Origin: Cedecea neteri NBRC 105707 = ATCC 33855 | GTDB taxonomy: Bacteria; Pseudomonadota; Gammaproteobacteria; Enterobacterales; Enterobacteriaceae | Assembly: GCF_001571265.1 (NCBI RefSeq) | Contig: NZ_BCTL01000007.1 | Location: 1 to 64,000 of the forward strand | Direction of reading: 5' to 3' | Length of the DNA stretch: 64,000 nucleotides | Shown here: one piece after another, positions 17,270 through 27,786 of the stretch | Layout: every line of letters starts with the position of its first letter | How positions within the stretch are numbered: position 1 is the stretch's first letter | Program-made: the position numbers and the translations under genes | The notes under the pieces: model-generated | What the model was told of the DNA's origin: nothing | What the model saw: the letters and a program-made list of their open reading frames with translations, nothing else | Databases searched by the model: none

Positions 17270-17956
17270 ATGCGTTTGCCAATTATCCTGGTTTCACCGG
17301 CCAGAGCAGAGAACGTCGGGGCCGCTGCCCGGGCGATGAAGACCATGGGGTTTACGGAGATGAGGATTGTCGCCAGCGATGCGCATCTTCAGCCCGCTGC
17401 GCGCTGGGTGGCGCACGGCGCGGGCGATATCCTTGATGGTATTCGTCACTTCGACACGCTCGCTGAAGCCCTGAGTGATGTCGATTTTGCTATCGCCACC
17501 ACGGCCCGCAGCCGGGCGAAATTTCACTACTACGCGACGCCGCAGCAGCTGGTGCCAATGCTTGAAGAGAAACGCCAGTGGGTAGGATGTTCGGCGCTGG
17601 TTTTTGGTCGTGAAGATTCCGGGCTGACTAACGAAGAGCTGGAGCTGGCGGATGTTTTAACCGGCGTGCCGATGGTCGCGGATTACCCGTCGCTTAACCT
17701 GGGCCAGGCCGTGATGGTTTATTGCTACCAGCTTTCTGCTTTGATGCAGCAATCACCGGTGGAGCACATGGCAGGTGACGGGCAGCAATTGAATGCGCTG
17801 CGTTTGCGAATGACGGCGCTTTTGCATCGTCTTGACGTCGCGGACGACCAAAAAATGGTCGATTGGGTTCAGCAACGTTTGGGCCTGCTGGAGCAAAGAG
17901 ACACGGCGATGCTTCACCGTTTGCTTCATGACATCGAAAAAAAAGTGCCAGAATGA
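17270..17956 (+). CDS. lasT: tRNA/rRNA methyltransferase-like protein LasT (SPOUT/TrmJ family)
   Basis: This 228-residue protein is orthologous to E. coli YjtD/LasT. It is a SPOUT-fold RNA 2'-O-methyltransferase relative (TrmJ-like): PIILVSPARAENVGAAARAMKTMG at the start, VFGREDSGLTNEEL, and the SAM-binding knot PSLNLGQAVMVYCYQL. The target RNA is not established. It is followed by a hairpin and the thr promoter. Confidence 0.93.
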   Translation: MRLPIILVSPARAENVGAAARAMKTMGFTEMRIVASDAHLQPAARWVAHGAGDILDGIRHFDTLAEALSDVDFAIATTARSRAKFHYYATPQQLVPMLEEKRQWVGCSALVFGREDSGLTNEELELADVLTGVPMVADYPSLNLGQAVMVYCYQLSALMQQSPVEHMAGDGQQLNALRLRMTALLHRLDVADDQKMVDWVQQRLGLLEQRDTAMLHRLLHDIEKKVPE

Positions 17957-18023
17957 AATGTTTTTGAATGTCTATTTTTTGAGACGTTCATCTAACTTAT
18001 TGCGGTATTTTCGCGCTTTTACT

Positions 18024-18042
18024 CCCATTTTTGATGGGTTTT
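18024..18042 (+). terminator. Probable terminator of lasT
   Basis: A short hairpin CCCAT/ATGGG with a TTTT tail lies between lasT and the thr promoter. The stem is only five pairs, so confidence is moderate. Confidence 0.45.
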
Positions 18043-18089
18043 CCAGCGCGACCGGTCGAGGTCGTTTTTTGTGACAGAACTAAAAAAAA

Positions 18090-18118
18090 TTGACTTGGAA
18101 AAGGGATTGCTTTAACCA
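18090..18118 (+). promoter_or_regulatory. Promoter of the thr operon
   Basis: TTGACT (18090-18095) is followed 17 bases later by TAACCA in the context TTTAACCAAT. Both elements are conserved with the E. coli thr promoter. The leader gene starts about 40 bases downstream. Confidence 0.75.
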
Positions 18119-18153
18119 ATAGAGCTATTCCAAATTTAGAGCACACAACATCC

Positions 18154-18222
18154 ATGTTTCGCTTCAGCCTGATTACCACAATTATCACAACCACCATTAC
18201 CACAGGTAACGGTGCGGGCTGA
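18154..18222 (+). CDS. thrL: thr operon leader peptide ThrL
   Basis: ThrL is a 22-residue leader peptide whose translation senses charged tRNA-Thr and tRNA-Ile and so controls attenuation of thrABC. It contains seven Thr and four Ile codons (run from residue 7 to 17: ITTIITTTITT) and the conserved end GNGAG. The N-terminus MFRFSL differs from the E. coli MKRIS. The ATG is preceded by ACACAACATCC exactly as in E. coli. Confidence 0.93.
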   Translation: MFRFSLITTIITTTITTGNGAG

Positions 18223-18245
18223 CGCATACAGGTAAAAATGAAAAA

Positions 18246-18277
18246 AGCCCGCACCTAAACAGTGCGGGCTTTTTTTT
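18246..18277 (+). terminator. thr operon attenuator
   Basis: AGCCCGCAC (18246-18254) pairs with GTGCGGGCT (18262-18270), followed by eight T. The stop codon region of thrL (GGTGCGGGCTGA) contains the same GTGCGGGCT block, so it can compete for the left arm. This is the expected terminator/antiterminator switch. Confidence 0.93.
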
Positions 18278-18303
18278 CGGGAAAAAATCAAGGGGTCACA
18301 ACA

Positions 18304-20766
18304 ATGCGAGTGTTGAAATTCGGCGGTACTTCGGTGGCTAATGCGGAGCGTTTCCTTCGCGTTGCCGATATCCTGGAAAGTAATGCCAAACAGGGGCAGG
18401 TAGCGACCGTGCTGTCTGCTCCGGCAAAAATTACTAACCATCTTGTGGCGATGATAGAGAAAACTATCGGTGGCCAGGATGCAGTGCCGAATATCAGCGA
18501 CGCCGAGCGTATTTTTGCTGAACTGCTGGCTGGCCTGGCAGAGGCGCAGCCAGGCTTCCCGCTGGCCGAACTAAAGGCCGTGGTGAATCAAGAGTTTGCC
18601 CAGCTTAAACATGTTCTGCACGGGATCAGCCTGCTGGGTCAGTGCCCGGACAGCATCAATGCGGCGATTATTTGCCGGGGCGAGAAGTTGTCTATCGCTA
18701 TTATGTCGGGCGTGCTGCAGGCCCGCGGCTACCAGGTTACCATCATCGATCCGGTCGAGAAGCTGCTGGCGGTCGGGCACTACCTGGATTCCAGCGTGGA
18801 TATCGCAGAGTCAACCCGCCGTATCGCCGCCAGCCGTATTCCTGAAGATCACATGATCCTGATGGCCGGCTTTACCGCCGGGAACGACAAAGGTGAGCTG
18901 GTGGTGCTGGGGCGCAACGGCTCCGACTATTCTGCCGCCGTACTGGCTGCCTGTCTGCGAGCCGACTGTTGTGAGATCTGGACTGACGTCGACGGCGTTT
19001 ATACCTGCGACCCGCGCCAGGTGCCCGATGCCCGGTTGCTGAAGTCGATGTCTTATCAGGAAGCGATGGAGCTTTCTTACTTTGGCGCCAAAGTGCTTCA
19101 CCCTCGCACCATTACCCCGATTGCCCAGTTTCAGATCCCTTGCCTGATTAAAAATACCGGAAACCCGCAGGCGCCAGGTACGCTCATTGGTGACAAGAGC
19201 GATGACGAAGGGCTGCCGGTGAAAGGCATTACTAACCTGAACAATATGGCGATGTTTAGCGTCTCAGGCCCTGGAATGAAAGGCATGGTCGGCATGGCTG
19301 CACGCGTGTTTGCCGCCATGTCCCGTGCCGGGATTTCCGTGGTGCTGATCACCCAGTCCTCCTCCGAGTACAGCATCAGTTTCTGTGTGCCGCAGGCTGA
19401 CTGTGGTCGTGCCCGCAAGGCGATGGAAGACGAGTTCTATCTCGAACTGAAAGAAGAGCTGCTGGAGCCGCTGGCGGTGACTGAACGCCTGGCGGTTATC
19501 TCCGTCGTGGGCGACGGCATGAAGACGCTGCGCGGTATCTCCGCCAAGTTCTTTGCCGCCCTGGCTCGTGCAAATATCAACATTATCGCTATCGCACAGG
19601 GCTCTTCAGAGCGTTCTATCTCCGTTGTGGTCAATAACGACGATGCTGTGACCGGCGTGCGTGTGACCCACCAGATGCTGTTTAACACCGATCAGGTTAT
19701 CGAGCTGTTCCTGGTGGGCGTTGGCGGCGTGGGTGCGGCTCTGCTGGAGCAGGTTAAACGCCAGCAGGCATGGCTGAAGGCGAAGCACATCGACCTGCGC
19801 GTTTGCGGCGTGGCGAACTCTAAGGCCCTGCTGACAAACGTTCATGGCCTGGATCTCGAAAACTGGCAGCAGGCGCTGGAGCAGGCTAAAGAGCCGTTCA
19901 ATCTTGGCCGCCTGATCCGGCTGGTGAAAGAGTACCATTTGCTGAACCCGGTGATTGTGGACTGTACTTCCAGCCAGGCGGTGGCGGATCAGTACGCCGA
20001 TTTCCTGAGCGAAGGTTTCCACGTGGTGACGCCAAACAAAAAGGCCAACACCTCGAGCATGAATTATTACCATCAGTTACGTAATGCCGCGGAGAGTTCG
20101 CGCCGTAAGTTCCTCTACGACACCAACGTGGGGGCGGGGCTGCCGGTGATCGAAAACTTGCAAAACTTGCTGAATGCGGGCGATGAGCTGCAGCGTTTTT
20201 CCGGCATTCTTTCCGGGTCGCTTTCTTATATTTTCGGTAAGCTGGATGAAGGGATGAGCTTCTCGCTGGCGACCAGCACTGCCCGTGAAATGGGGTATAC
20301 CGAACCGGACCCGCGTGACGATCTTTCCGGTATGGATGTCGCGCGTAAGCTGTTGATCCTGGCTCGTGAGACCGGAAGCGATCTGGAACTTTCGGATATC
20401 GAGATTGAATCCGTGCTTCCGGAAAATTTTGATGCGAGCGGAGACGTTGAGTCTTTTATGGCACGCCTTCCTCAGTTGGATGATGAGTTTACGGCTCGTG
20501 TGAGGAAGGCGCGTGACGATGGGAAAGTGCTACGTTACGTCGGCATTATTGAAGAAGACGGCAGCTGTAAAGTGAAAATCGACGCCGTAGACGGCAACGA
20601 TCCGCTTTATAAGGTGAAGAACGGCGAAAATGCCCTGGCCTTCTACAGCCACTATTATCAACCGCTGCCGCTGGTGCTGCGCGGTTATGGGGCGGGTAAC
20701 GATGTTACTGCCGCCGGCGTCTTCGCGGATCTGCTTCGCACCCTGTCATGGAAGTTAGGAGTTTAA
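18304..20766 (+). CDS. thrA: Bifunctional aspartokinase I / homoserine dehydrogenase I
   Basis: ThrA catalyses the first step of the aspartate pathway (phosphorylation of aspartate) and the NADPH-dependent reduction of aspartate semialdehyde to homoserine. It is feedback-inhibited by threonine. The 820 residues equal the E. coli length: kinase domain ([11 protein letters not shown] at the N-terminus, about 1-280), ACT-type regulatory region (about 310-460, [16 protein letters not shown] and [12 protein letters not shown]), then homoserine dehydrogenase (about 465-820, [12 protein letters not shown] and [10 protein letters not shown]). The true start is ATG 18304; an upstream in-frame start would fall inside the attenuator. 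Confidence 0.98.
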   Translation: MRVLKFGGTSVANAERFLRVADILESNAKQGQVATVLSAPAKITNHLVAMIEKTIGGQDAVPNISDAERIFAELLAGLAEAQPGFPLAELKAVVNQEFAQLKHVLHGISLLGQCPDSINAAIICRGEKLSIAIMSGVLQARGYQVTIIDPVEKLLAVGHYLDSSVDIAESTRRIAASRIPEDHMILMAGFTAGNDKGELVVLGRNGSDYSAAVLAACLRADCCEIWTDVDGVYTCDPRQVPDARLLKSMSYQEAMELSYFGAKVLHPRTITPIAQFQIPCLIKNTGNPQAPGTLIGDKSDDEGLPVKGITNLNNMAMFSVSGPGMKGMVGMAARVFAAMSRAGISVVLITQSSSEYSISFCVPQADCGRARKAMEDEFYLELKEELLEPLAVTERLAVISVVGDGMKTLRGISAKFFAALARANINIIAIAQGSSERSISVVVNNDDAVTGVRVTHQMLFNTDQVIELFLVGVGGVGAALLEQVKRQQAWLKAKHIDLRVCGVANSKALLTNVHGLDLENWQQALEQAKEPFNLGRLIRLVKEYHLLNPVIVDCTSSQAVADQYADFLSEGFHVVTPNKKANTSSMNYYHQLRNAAESSRRKFLYDTNVGAGLPVIENLQNLLNAGDELQRFSGILSGSLSYIFGKLDEGMSFSLATSTAREMGYTEPDPRDDLSGMDVARKLLILARETGSDLELSDIEIESVLPENFDASGDVESFMARLPQLDDEFTARVRKARDDGKVLRYVGIIEEDGSCKVKIDAVDGNDPLYKVKNGENALAFYSHYYQPLPLVLRGYGAGNDVTAAGVFADLLRTLSWKLGV

Positions 20767-20767
20767 G

Positions 20768-21697
20768 ATGGTTAAAGTATATGCCCCGGCTTCCAGCGCC
20801 AATATGAGCGTTGGTTTTGATGTGCTGGGCGCGGCGGTGTCGCCTGTCGATGGCTCACATTTGGGCGATTACGTCACGGTTGAGGCGGCGGATAGCTTCA
20901 GCCTGACTAACCTTGGGCGCTTCGCCAGCAAACTGCCGGATGAACCGCGTGAGAACATTGTTTATCAGTGCTGGGAGCGTTTTTGTCAGGAGATAGGTAA
21001 AACTATCCCCGTAGCGATGACGCTTGAGAAAAACATGCCAATTGGTTCTGGCCTGGGTTCCAGCGCCTGCTCTGTAGTCGCTGGCCTGATGGCGATGAAT
21101 GAATTCTGCGGCAAGCCTCTTAGCGACACGCGTCTGCTGGCGCTGATGGGCGAGCTGGAAGGGCGCATTTCCGGCAGCATTCATTACGACAACGTCGCGC
21201 CTTGTTTCCTCGGCGGAATGCAGTTGATGATCGAAGAAAGCGGCATCATTAGCCAGCAGGTGCCAGGCTTTGATGAGTGGCTTTGGGTACTGGCGTACCC
21301 TGGCATTAAGGTTTCAACCGCCGAAGCGCGTGCGATTTTGCCTGCCCAGTATCGCCGTCAGGACTGCATCAGCCACGGCCGCCACCTGGCCGGTTTTATT
21401 CATGCCTGCCATACCCGCCAGCCTGCGCTCGCCGCGAAGATGATGCAGGATGTGATTGCTGAACCTTACCGAGCCAAACTGCTGCCTAAGTTTGATGAGT
21501 CCCGTAAAGCCGTGGCGGATATTGGCGCCCTGGCGAGCGGGATCTCGGGTTCTGGCCCGACCTTATTTGCACTGTGCGATAACACCGATACCGCACAGCG
21601 CGTGGCTGACTGGCTCAGCCAACATTATTTGCAGAACCAGGAAGGTTTTGTACATATTTGCCGTCTGGATACGGCTGGCGCACGAGTTTTGGGATAA
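20768..21697 (+). CDS. thrB: Homoserine kinase
   Basis: ThrB phosphorylates homoserine with ATP on the way to threonine. The 309-residue protein is a GHMP kinase with the N-terminal motif [18 protein letters not shown], the ATP loop [17 protein letters not shown] and the C-terminal [12 protein letters not shown]. It starts two bases after the thrA stop (TAAG ATG), indicating coupled translation, and is followed three bases later by thrC. Confidence 0.98.
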   Translation: MVKVYAPASSANMSVGFDVLGAAVSPVDGSHLGDYVTVEAADSFSLTNLGRFASKLPDEPRENIVYQCWERFCQEIGKTIPVAMTLEKNMPIGSGLGSSACSVVAGLMAMNEFCGKPLSDTRLLALMGELEGRISGSIHYDNVAPCFLGGMQLMIEESGIISQQVPGFDEWLWVLAYPGIKVSTAEARAILPAQYRRQDCISHGRHLAGFIHACHTRQPALAAKMMQDVIAEPYRAKLLPKFDESRKAVADIGALASGISGSGPTLFALCDNTDTAQRVADWLSQHYLQNQEGFVHICRLDTAGARVLG

Positions 21698-21700
21698 AGC

Positions 21701-22987
21701 ATGAAACTGTACAACCTTAAAGATCACAACGAGCAGGTCTCTTTTGCACAGGCTGTTACCCAGGGGCTGGGCAAGCAGCAGGGCCTGTTCTTCCCGCACG
21801 ACCTGCCGGAGTTTGAGCTGACTGAAATCGACGCCATGCTGGAGATGGACTTTGTCAGCCGCAGCAGCAAAATTTTGTCCGCGTTTATCGGCGATGAGAT
21901 CCCGCAGGAGATTCTGGAAGAGCGCGTGCGTGCGGCTTTCGCTTTCCCTGCACCGGTTAATATGGTCGAGCCGGACGTAGGCTGCCTGGAGCTGTTCCAC
22001 GGCCCGACGCTGGCGTTTAAAGACTTTGGCGGGCGCTTTATGGCGCAGATGCTAACCCACATCAGCGGCGATAAACCGGTGACCATTCTGACTGCAACAT
22101 CCGGTGATACCGGTGCGGCGGTGGCCCATGCGTTTTACGGCATTGAGAACGTACGCGTAGTCATTCTTTACCCACGTGGGAAAATCAGCCCGCTGCAGGA
22201 AAAACTGTTCTGTACCCTCGGCGGCAATATCGAAACCGTGGCGATTGACGGTGACTTTGATGCCTGTCAGGCGCTGGTGAAACAGGCGTTTGACGATGAG
22301 GAACTGAAGGCGGCGCTCGGGTTAAACTCGGCGAACTCCATCAACATCAGCCGCCTGCTGGCGCAGATTTGCTACTACTTTGAAGCCGTGGCTCAGCTGC
22401 CGCAGGAAGCCCGTAACCAGCTGGTGGTTTCCGTGCCGAGCGGTAACTTTGGTGACCTGACTGCCGGCCTGCTGGCGAAATCCCTCGGCTTGCCGATTAA
22501 GCGCTTTATTGCGGCCACGAACGCCAATGACACCGTTCCGCGTTTCCTCGCGGAAGGCCAGTGGGCGCCTAAAACGACCGTCGCAACGCTTTCCAACGCA
22601 ATGGATGTTAGCCAGCCGAACAACTGGCCGCGCGTGGAAGAACTTTTCCGCCGTAAGATCTGGCGTCTGACCGACCTTGGCTATGCTGCCGTGACCGACG
22701 AAACGACCAAAGATACGATGCGTGAGCTGAAGGCAATTGGCTATGTTTCCGAACCACACGCGGCCATTGCTTACCGAGCTCTGCGCGACCAGCTGCAGCC
22801 AGGTGAGTTTGGGCTGTTCCTGGGGACTGCGCATCCGGCGAAGTTTAAAGAGAGCGTAGAAGAAATTTTGGGTGAAGCACTGCCGCTGCCGCAGGAGCTG
22901 GCGTCCCGTGCCGACCTGCCGCTGCTGTCCAACAATCTTCCGGCTGATTTCGCCGAACTGCGTAAGTTTATGATGGTTAAAGCTTAA
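21701..22987 (+). CDS. thrC: Threonine synthase
   Basis: ThrC converts O-phosphohomoserine to threonine with pyridoxal phosphate. The 428 residues match E. coli. The PLP lysine is Lys107 in LAFKDFGG, and the phosphate-binding loop is the glycine-rich SVPSGNFGDLTAG. It is the last gene of thrLABC, followed by a terminator. Confidence 0.98.
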   Translation: MKLYNLKDHNEQVSFAQAVTQGLGKQQGLFFPHDLPEFELTEIDAMLEMDFVSRSSKILSAFIGDEIPQEILEERVRAAFAFPAPVNMVEPDVGCLELFHGPTLAFKDFGGRFMAQMLTHISGDKPVTILTATSGDTGAAVAHAFYGIENVRVVILYPRGKISPLQEKLFCTLGGNIETVAIDGDFDACQALVKQAFDDEELKAALGLNSANSINISRLLAQICYYFEAVAQLPQEARNQLVVSVPSGNFGDLTAGLLAKSLGLPIKRFIAATNANDTVPRFLAEGQWAPKTTVATLSNAMDVSQPNNWPRVEELFRRKIWRLTDLGYAAVTDETTKDTMRELKAIGYVSEPHAAIAYRALRDQLQPGEFGLFLGTAHPAKFKESVEEILGEALPLPQELASRADLPLLSNNLPADFAELRKFMMVKA

Positions 22988-22995
22988 TCTTGAAG

Positions 22996-23027
22996 CCCCA
23001 TTTTGTGGGTAAAAATGGGGTCGTTTT
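22996..23027 (+). terminator. Terminator of the thr operon
   Basis: CCCCATTTT (22996-23004) pairs with AAAATGGGG (23012-23020), followed by TCGTTTT. Confidence 0.85.
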
Positions 23028-23200
23028 CTCTGCTGAATTAGGGAGAAAATTAGCAGAAATCCCGCAGGGATAAAGGAGAAATTCCCATAAAATGCGGGAG
23101 GTTAGAGATTAGGATTGCGGAGAATAACGCGGGTGTGATTTCCGACATAAGCTCATCTTAACGGGCCCAGTGGGCCGGCTTAAGAAGTAAGGAGCAAGCT

Positions 23201-23461
23201 ATGTTGAAATCCATTTTTCTGGCGTTGTCCCTGCTGGTGGTGACGCCGCTGGCAGTACAGGCGGGAGAAATCACGCTGGTGCCTGCCGTGACGCTGCACT
23301 TTGGCGATCGGGACGATCACGGGCGCTACTGGGACGGCCGTTACTGGCGAGATCATGACTGGTGGGGAAGGCACTATGAGTGGCGTGAACATCGCTGGCA
23401 GCGCCATGCACAATTCGATGGCCCGCCGCGTTATCATCATGATAATCGCTGGGATAGATAA
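23201..23461 (+). CDS. yaaX: DUF2502-type secreted protein YaaX
   Basis: The 86-residue precursor has a clear signal peptide (residues 1-21, ending AVQA before GEITL). A short mature protein extremely rich in His, Trp, Arg and Asp follows (GRYWDGRYWRDHDWW, EWREHRW). Sequence and position after thrC match E. coli YaaX; the E. coli His/Pro-rich tail is shorter here. The His-rich tail hints at metal binding, but the function is unknown. AAGGAG at 23188-23193 supports the start. Confidence 0.85.
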   Translation: MLKSIFLALSLLVVTPLAVQAGEITLVPAVTLHFGDRDDHGRYWDGRYWRDHDWWGRHYEWREHRWQRHAQFDGPPRYHHDNRWDR

Positions 23462-23480
23462 CCGGTGTTAGTTCAAAGTA

Positions 23481-23510
23481 AAACGCCAGCTTAGTGCTGG
23501 CGTTTTTTTA
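23481..23510. terminator. Bidirectional terminator between yaaX and yaaA
   Basis: ACGCCAGC / GCTGGCGT with a 5-base loop, flanked by an A run and a run of seven T. It serves both converging genes. Confidence 0.88.
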
Positions 23511-24281
23511 TTGCTCGTGGCGCTTAAACACCAGCTCGTTTTTCTGCGAGGCGTCTTGATCAAAGAAATAGCCGTCGGTATTAAACGCTTTCAGCTGTTC
23601 GGGCTTCGTCAGGCGATTCTCAATGATGTAGCGGCTCATCAATCCGCGCGCTTTTTTCGCGTAGAAGCTAATGACTTTAAACTTGCCGTTTTTCTCATCC
23701 AGGAAGACGGGCTTGATGATGTCCGCATTCAGCTTCTTCGGCTTAACCGCCTTAAAGTATTCATCAGACGCCAGGTTTACCACGATGTTGTCGCCCTGCG
23801 TCGCCAGCACCTGGTTCAGCTTCTCGGTAATCGTGTCGCCCCAGAAGTGATAAAGATCTTTGCCTTTCGGGTTTTCCAGGCGAATGCCCATTTCCAGGCG
23901 GTAAGGCTGCATTAAGTCCAATGGACGCAGCACGCCGTAAAGCCCGGAAAGCATACGCAGATGCTGCTGGGCGAAATCAAAGTCTGCTTCGCTAAACTCT
24001 TCGGCCTGCAGGCCGGTATAAACGTCACCTTTAAAGGCGAGGATAGCCGGGCGCGCGTTTTGCGGCGTGAACGCAGGCTGCCACTCGTGGAAGCGCGTTT
24101 CGTTCAGTGAAGCCAGCTTGTCGCTGATGCTCATCAGCGAGGCAATTTGCGGCGCGCTAAGCTTGCGGGCAACGCTGATTAACTGCTGGGAGTATTCCAG
24201 CAGTTCAGGCTGTGTGTAGCGGTCCGTCGGGAGCTCGCTTTGGTAATCCAGCGTCTTGGCAGGTGAGATAAGAATTAGCAT
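23508..24281 (-). CDS. yaaA: Peroxide stress protein YaaA (DUF328)
   Basis: YaaA lowers free intracellular iron and protects DNA during hydrogen peroxide stress; in E. coli it is OxyR-induced. The 257 residues (E. coli 258) start [15 protein letters not shown], the invariant family opening. Later conserved stretches are [20 protein letters not shown] and [17 protein letters not shown]. The open frame extends five codons upstream, but ATG 24281 is the family start. Confidence 0.96.
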   Translation of the reverse strand: MLILISPAKTLDYQSELPTDRYTQPELLEYSQQLISVARKLSAPQIASLMSISDKLASLNETRFHEWQPAFTPQNARPAILAFKGDVYTGLQAEEFSEADFDFAQQHLRMLSGLYGVLRPLDLMQPYRLEMGIRLENPKGKDLYHFWGDTITEKLNQVLATQGDNIVVNLASDEYFKAVKPKKLNADIIKPVFLDEKNGKFKVISFYAKKARGLMSRYIIENRLTKPEQLKAFNTDGYFFDQDASQKNELVFKRHEQ

Positions 24282-24353
24282 GTCCACTCCTTGCATAGTT
24301 TGGCCGTTACTTTAGCAAATTTCCCGCCTGTCGCGGCCTATGGCTGCAATCAG

Positions 24354-25793
24354 CTAAGGTTTTTTTTCCACGTTTCTGTCCCAAACGCCGGGGGCAAGCT
24401 GGTTCTTAATCTCCGGGAAACGGTTGGGGTTGAAAATGGGCGAGATCCCCAGCTTTTGCTGGCGCAGATAATCCGCCGCTATCGCTTTCACCACCGGGGA
24501 AAGCAACAGAATCGCCGTGATATTGGTTATCGCCATAATAGCCATCGCCACGTCTGCCAGCTGCCAGACCAGCGGCAGCGCGGCCTGCGTACCGAACATC
24601 ACCATAGCGAGTACCATAAAGCGCAGTAAAAATTTCAGCGCGCGGCTGTCCTGGTTAAGGAACAGTAAATTGTTCTCTGCGTAGGTGTAGTTCGCCATGA
24701 TGGACGTGAAGGCGAAAAGGAAGACGATGATCACGATAAAGCCGCTACCCCAGCCGCCAACCGCCGAGCTAAGCGCCTGCTGAACCAGGATAATGCCGCT
24801 ACGCGAGGTTTCAATGCCGTCCATCATGCCGGACATCAGCACGATGGCGGCTGTCGCGGTGCAGATGATTACCGTATCAATTAACACACCAAACATTTGC
24901 ACCACGCCCTGAGTAGCCGGGTGTGGAGGCCATGCGGCAGCGGCAGCGGCGGCATTCGGCGTGGAGCCCATGCCCGCTTCGTTTGAAAACATCCCGCGCT
25001 GAAAGCCATTGGTGATGGCCTGGCTGACGGTATAGCCCAGCGCACCTGAAGCGGCTTCATGCCAGCCAAAAGCGTGGCTGAAAATCAGCCTGATAACCTC
25101 CGGGAAGCGTTCAATGTGCAGGCCAACAACATACAGGCTCATGAACACCCAAAGTAACGCCATCAGCGGCACCAGCCATTGCGAGAGTCTCGCGATGGTT
25201 CTCATGCCTCGCCAGATAACCAGCGCGGTCATGGCAACCAGGAAAAGGCCCACCCAGATTTTCGGCACGTCAAACGCGTACTGAGTGGCAATAGCGATAG
25301 AGTTGGCCTGTACGGCATTGAACACCATACCGAAGGCTACGATCAAAAAGATGGAAAACAGCACGCCCATCCAGCGCATGCCAAGCCCGCGTTCCATATA
25401 CCAGGCCGGGCCACCGCGATAGTTTCCTTCTTTGTCCCGGGTTTTATAAAGTTGGGCGAGGGAGCATTCTGCAAAGGCCGTTGCCATGCTGAGCACTGCG
25501 GCAACCCACATCCAGAACACCGAACCGGGGCCACCTGCGGAGATGGCCAGCGCGATGCCCGCAAGGTTGCCGCTGCCGACGCGCGCGGCAAGGCTGGTGC
25601 AAAGTGCCTGGAATGAGGATATTCCGGAAGGATCCGGCGAGCCGCTGTTGCGGAGGAAGAGACGCAGCCGGGTAAAGTAGCGGAACTGGACGAAGCCGCT
25701 GCGGAAGGTGAACCAGATGCCTGCCCCAATCAGCAGCCAAAGCAGTACCGAGCCCCAGAGTACTTCGTTGATAAAGAATAAGAAATCTGTCAT
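24354..25793 (-). CDS. yaaJ: Sodium/alanine (AGCS family) symporter YaaJ
   Basis: YaaJ is an inner-membrane sodium- or proton-coupled amino-acid symporter of the alanine/glycine:cation family, with about ten membrane segments in 479 residues. Family motifs are clear: SLAARVGSGNLAGIALAISAGGPGSVFWMW near the N-terminus, GFQRGMFSNEAGMGSTPNAAAAA in the middle. The start is MTDFLFFINEVLWGSV (ATG 25793), matching E. coli; upstream in-frame residues are arginine-rich and not conserved. In E. coli the actual substrate is not firmly established. Confidence 0.94.
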   Translation of the reverse strand: MTDFLFFINEVLWGSVLLWLLIGAGIWFTFRSGFVQFRYFTRLRLFLRNSGSPDPSGISSFQALCTSLAARVGSGNLAGIALAISAGGPGSVFWMWVAAVLSMATAFAECSLAQLYKTRDKEGNYRGGPAWYMERGLGMRWMGVLFSIFLIVAFGMVFNAVQANSIAIATQYAFDVPKIWVGLFLVAMTALVIWRGMRTIARLSQWLVPLMALLWVFMSLYVVGLHIERFPEVIRLIFSHAFGWHEAASGALGYTVSQAITNGFQRGMFSNEAGMGSTPNAAAAAAAWPPHPATQGVVQMFGVLIDTVIICTATAAIVLMSGMMDGIETSRSGIILVQQALSSAVGGWGSGFIVIIVFLFAFTSIMANYTYAENNLLFLNQDSRALKFLLRFMVLAMVMFGTQAALPLVWQLADVAMAIMAITNITAILLLSPVVKAIAADYLRQQKLGISPIFNPNRFPEIKNQLAPGVWDRNVEKKP

Positions 25794-26010
25794 TAACGTC
25801 CCTCTTGTTAATGCGTGATGGCGGCGAGGTTGACGGGCCCGGGCCATGCAATCCATTACGTTACAGATAAATTGGCGGTCGAGTTTAGCATATTCTCGTC
25901 CACTGGACGGACAGCACTTGTCGCGGTTGCACCTGATGGGCGGCGTGATATCATCAAGCCAGACCGGTTACATCTCCCTAACAAGCTACACCTGAAGAGA
26001 AACACTCATT

Positions 26011-26964
26011 ATGACGGATAAATTGACTTCTTTGCGTCAACTGACCACCGTGGTTGCTGACACCGGAGATATCGCGGCAATGAAGCTGTATCAGCCGCAA
26101 GATGCTACTACCAACCCTTCTCTGATCCTTAACGCTGCGCAGATCCCTGAGTACCGCAAACTGATTGACGAAGCGATTACCTGGGCTCGTAGCCAGAGCA
26201 ACGATCGCGCTCAGCAGGTGGTTGACGCTTCCGATAAGCTGGCTGTAAACATCGGCCTGGAAATTCTGAAGCTGATCCCTGGTCGTATCTCTACCGAAGT
26301 GGATGCTCGCCTGTCTTATGACACCGAAGCCAGCATCGCTAAAGCCAAACACCTGATCAAGCTCTACAACGACGCGGGCATCAGCAACGATCGTATCCTG
26401 ATTAAACTGGCTTCTACCTGGCAGGGCATCCGCGCTGCAGAGCAGCTGGAAAAAGAAGGCATCAACTGTAACCTGACCCTGCTGTTCTCCTTCGCTCAGG
26501 CTCGTGCCTGTGCTGAAGCCGGCGTGTTCCTGATTTCTCCGTTTGTTGGTCGTATCCTTGACTGGTACAAAGCTAACACCGACAAGAAAGAGTACGCTCC
26601 TCAGGAAGATCCAGGCGTGGTTTCCGTGACCGAAATCTACCAGTACTACAAGCAGCACGGTTATGAAACCGTGGTGATGGGCGCAAGCTTCCGTAACGTC
26701 GGTGAAATCGTCGAGCTGGCTGGCTGCGACCGTCTGACCATTGCACCTGCTCTGCTGAAAGAGCTGGCAGAAAGCGAAGGCGCGCTCGAGCGTAAACTGA
26801 GCTACACCGGTGAAGTGAAGGCGCGCCCTGAGCGCATCACCGAGTCCCAGTTCCTGTGGCAGCACAACCAGGATCCAATGGCCGTAGACAAGCTGGCGGA
26901 CGGTATCCGTAAGTTTGCTATCGACCAGGAAAAACTGGAAAAAATGATCGGCGACCTGCTGTAA
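26011..26964 (+). CDS. talB: Transaldolase B
   Basis: TalB moves a dihydroxyacetone unit between sedoheptulose 7-phosphate and glyceraldehyde 3-phosphate in the non-oxidative pentose phosphate pathway. The 317-residue (beta/alpha)8 enzyme has the Schiff-base lysine in [16 protein letters not shown] and the [10 protein letters not shown] signature near the N-terminus. Codon use is that of a highly expressed gene (CTG Leu, GAA Glu, CGT Arg). A terminator follows. Confidence 0.98.
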   Translation: MTDKLTSLRQLTTVVADTGDIAAMKLYQPQDATTNPSLILNAAQIPEYRKLIDEAITWARSQSNDRAQQVVDASDKLAVNIGLEILKLIPGRISTEVDARLSYDTEASIAKAKHLIKLYNDAGISNDRILIKLASTWQGIRAAEQLEKEGINCNLTLLFSFAQARACAEAGVFLISPFVGRILDWYKANTDKKEYAPQEDPGVVSVTEIYQYYKQHGYETVVMGASFRNVGEIVELAGCDRLTIAPALLKELAESEGALERKLSYTGEVKARPERITESQFLWQHNQDPMAVDKLADGIRKFAIDQEKLEKMIGDLL

Positions 26965-26972
26965 TCATTCCC

Positions 26973-27000
26973 GTGGCCGGCGCCTGTCGGCCACGCTTTT
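26973..27000 (+). terminator. Terminator of talB
   Basis: GTGGCCG (26973-26979) / CGGCCAC (26988-26994) followed by GCTTTT. Confidence 0.8.
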
Positions 27001-27073
27001 CACCGCTTTCCCTGTCTGCAACGCCTTTCCCCGTGTATCATTCCACTCAGACTTGCTGATTTCCGGGATTGAT

Positions 27074-27661
27074 ATGAATACCTTACGCATTGGACTCGTG
27101 TCCATTTCAGACCGCGCTTCTAGCGGCGTTTATCAGGATAAAGGCATCCCTGCGCTGCAAGAGTGGCTCGAGCACACTCTGACGACGCCCTTTAAGATAG
27201 AAACCCGTCTGATCCCTGACGAACAATCCCTCATTGAGCAAGCGCTTTGCGAGCTGGTGGATGAAATGGCCTGCCATTTGGTACTGACGACCGGCGGAAC
27301 CGGGCCGGCACGTCGTGACGTAACGCCGGACGCTACGCTTGCCGTTGCCGATCGCTTAATGCCGGGTTTTGGTGAGCAGATGCGTCAGATTAGCCTGCAT
27401 TTTGTCCCCACGGCGATCCTCTCGCGTCAGGTAGGCGTCATTCGCAAACAGGCTTTGATCCTCAACCTTCCGGGGCAGCCAAAATCGATTCAGGAAACGC
27501 TGGAAGGCGTGAAAGATGAAAACGGTAAGGTTGTGGTGCCGGGAATTTTTGCGAGTGTACCGTATTGTATACAGTTGCTGGATGGGCCTTATGTTGAAAC
27601 GCATGACCATGTGGTAGCAGCTTTCCGCCCTAAAAGCGCCCGTCGCGAGACAAAACCCTGA
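27074..27661 (+). CDS. mog: Molybdopterin adenylyltransferase Mog
   Basis: Mog activates molybdopterin by adenylylation before molybdate insertion in molybdenum cofactor synthesis. The 195-residue protein has the MoaB/Mog fold with LVLTTGGTGPARRDVTPDA and the C-terminal GIFASVPYCIQLL. ATG 27074 (MNTLRIGLVSISDRASSG) is the family start; the open frame goes seven codons further up. It stands between talB and a transporter gene. Confidence 0.97.
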   Translation: MNTLRIGLVSISDRASSGVYQDKGIPALQEWLEHTLTTPFKIETRLIPDEQSLIEQALCELVDEMACHLVLTTGGTGPARRDVTPDATLAVADRLMPGFGEQMRQISLHFVPTAILSRQVGVIRKQALILNLPGQPKSIQETLEGVKDENGKVVVPGIFASVPYCIQLLDGPYVETHDHVVAAFRPKSARRETKP

Positions 27662-27786
27662 ATAATTAGCTTTTGTGACATAAGATCGAATTGGAGTGGA
27701 GTGTGAACATTTTGCCGTTATAGTAACTCTGGCTTTACAGCTAAACGGAAAAAATAATTAACACTCCTCTTTACAAGCGGTCCCCT

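Noticed and set aside
18262-18303. Earlier start for thrA
   Set aside because: It would place the start inside the attenuator terminator. The product from ATG 18304 has exactly the family length and N-terminus.
23201-23461. YaaX His/Trp-rich sequence as a novel metal-binding peptide
   Set aside because: It is the known YaaX/DUF2502 family in its usual place; the composition is a family trait.
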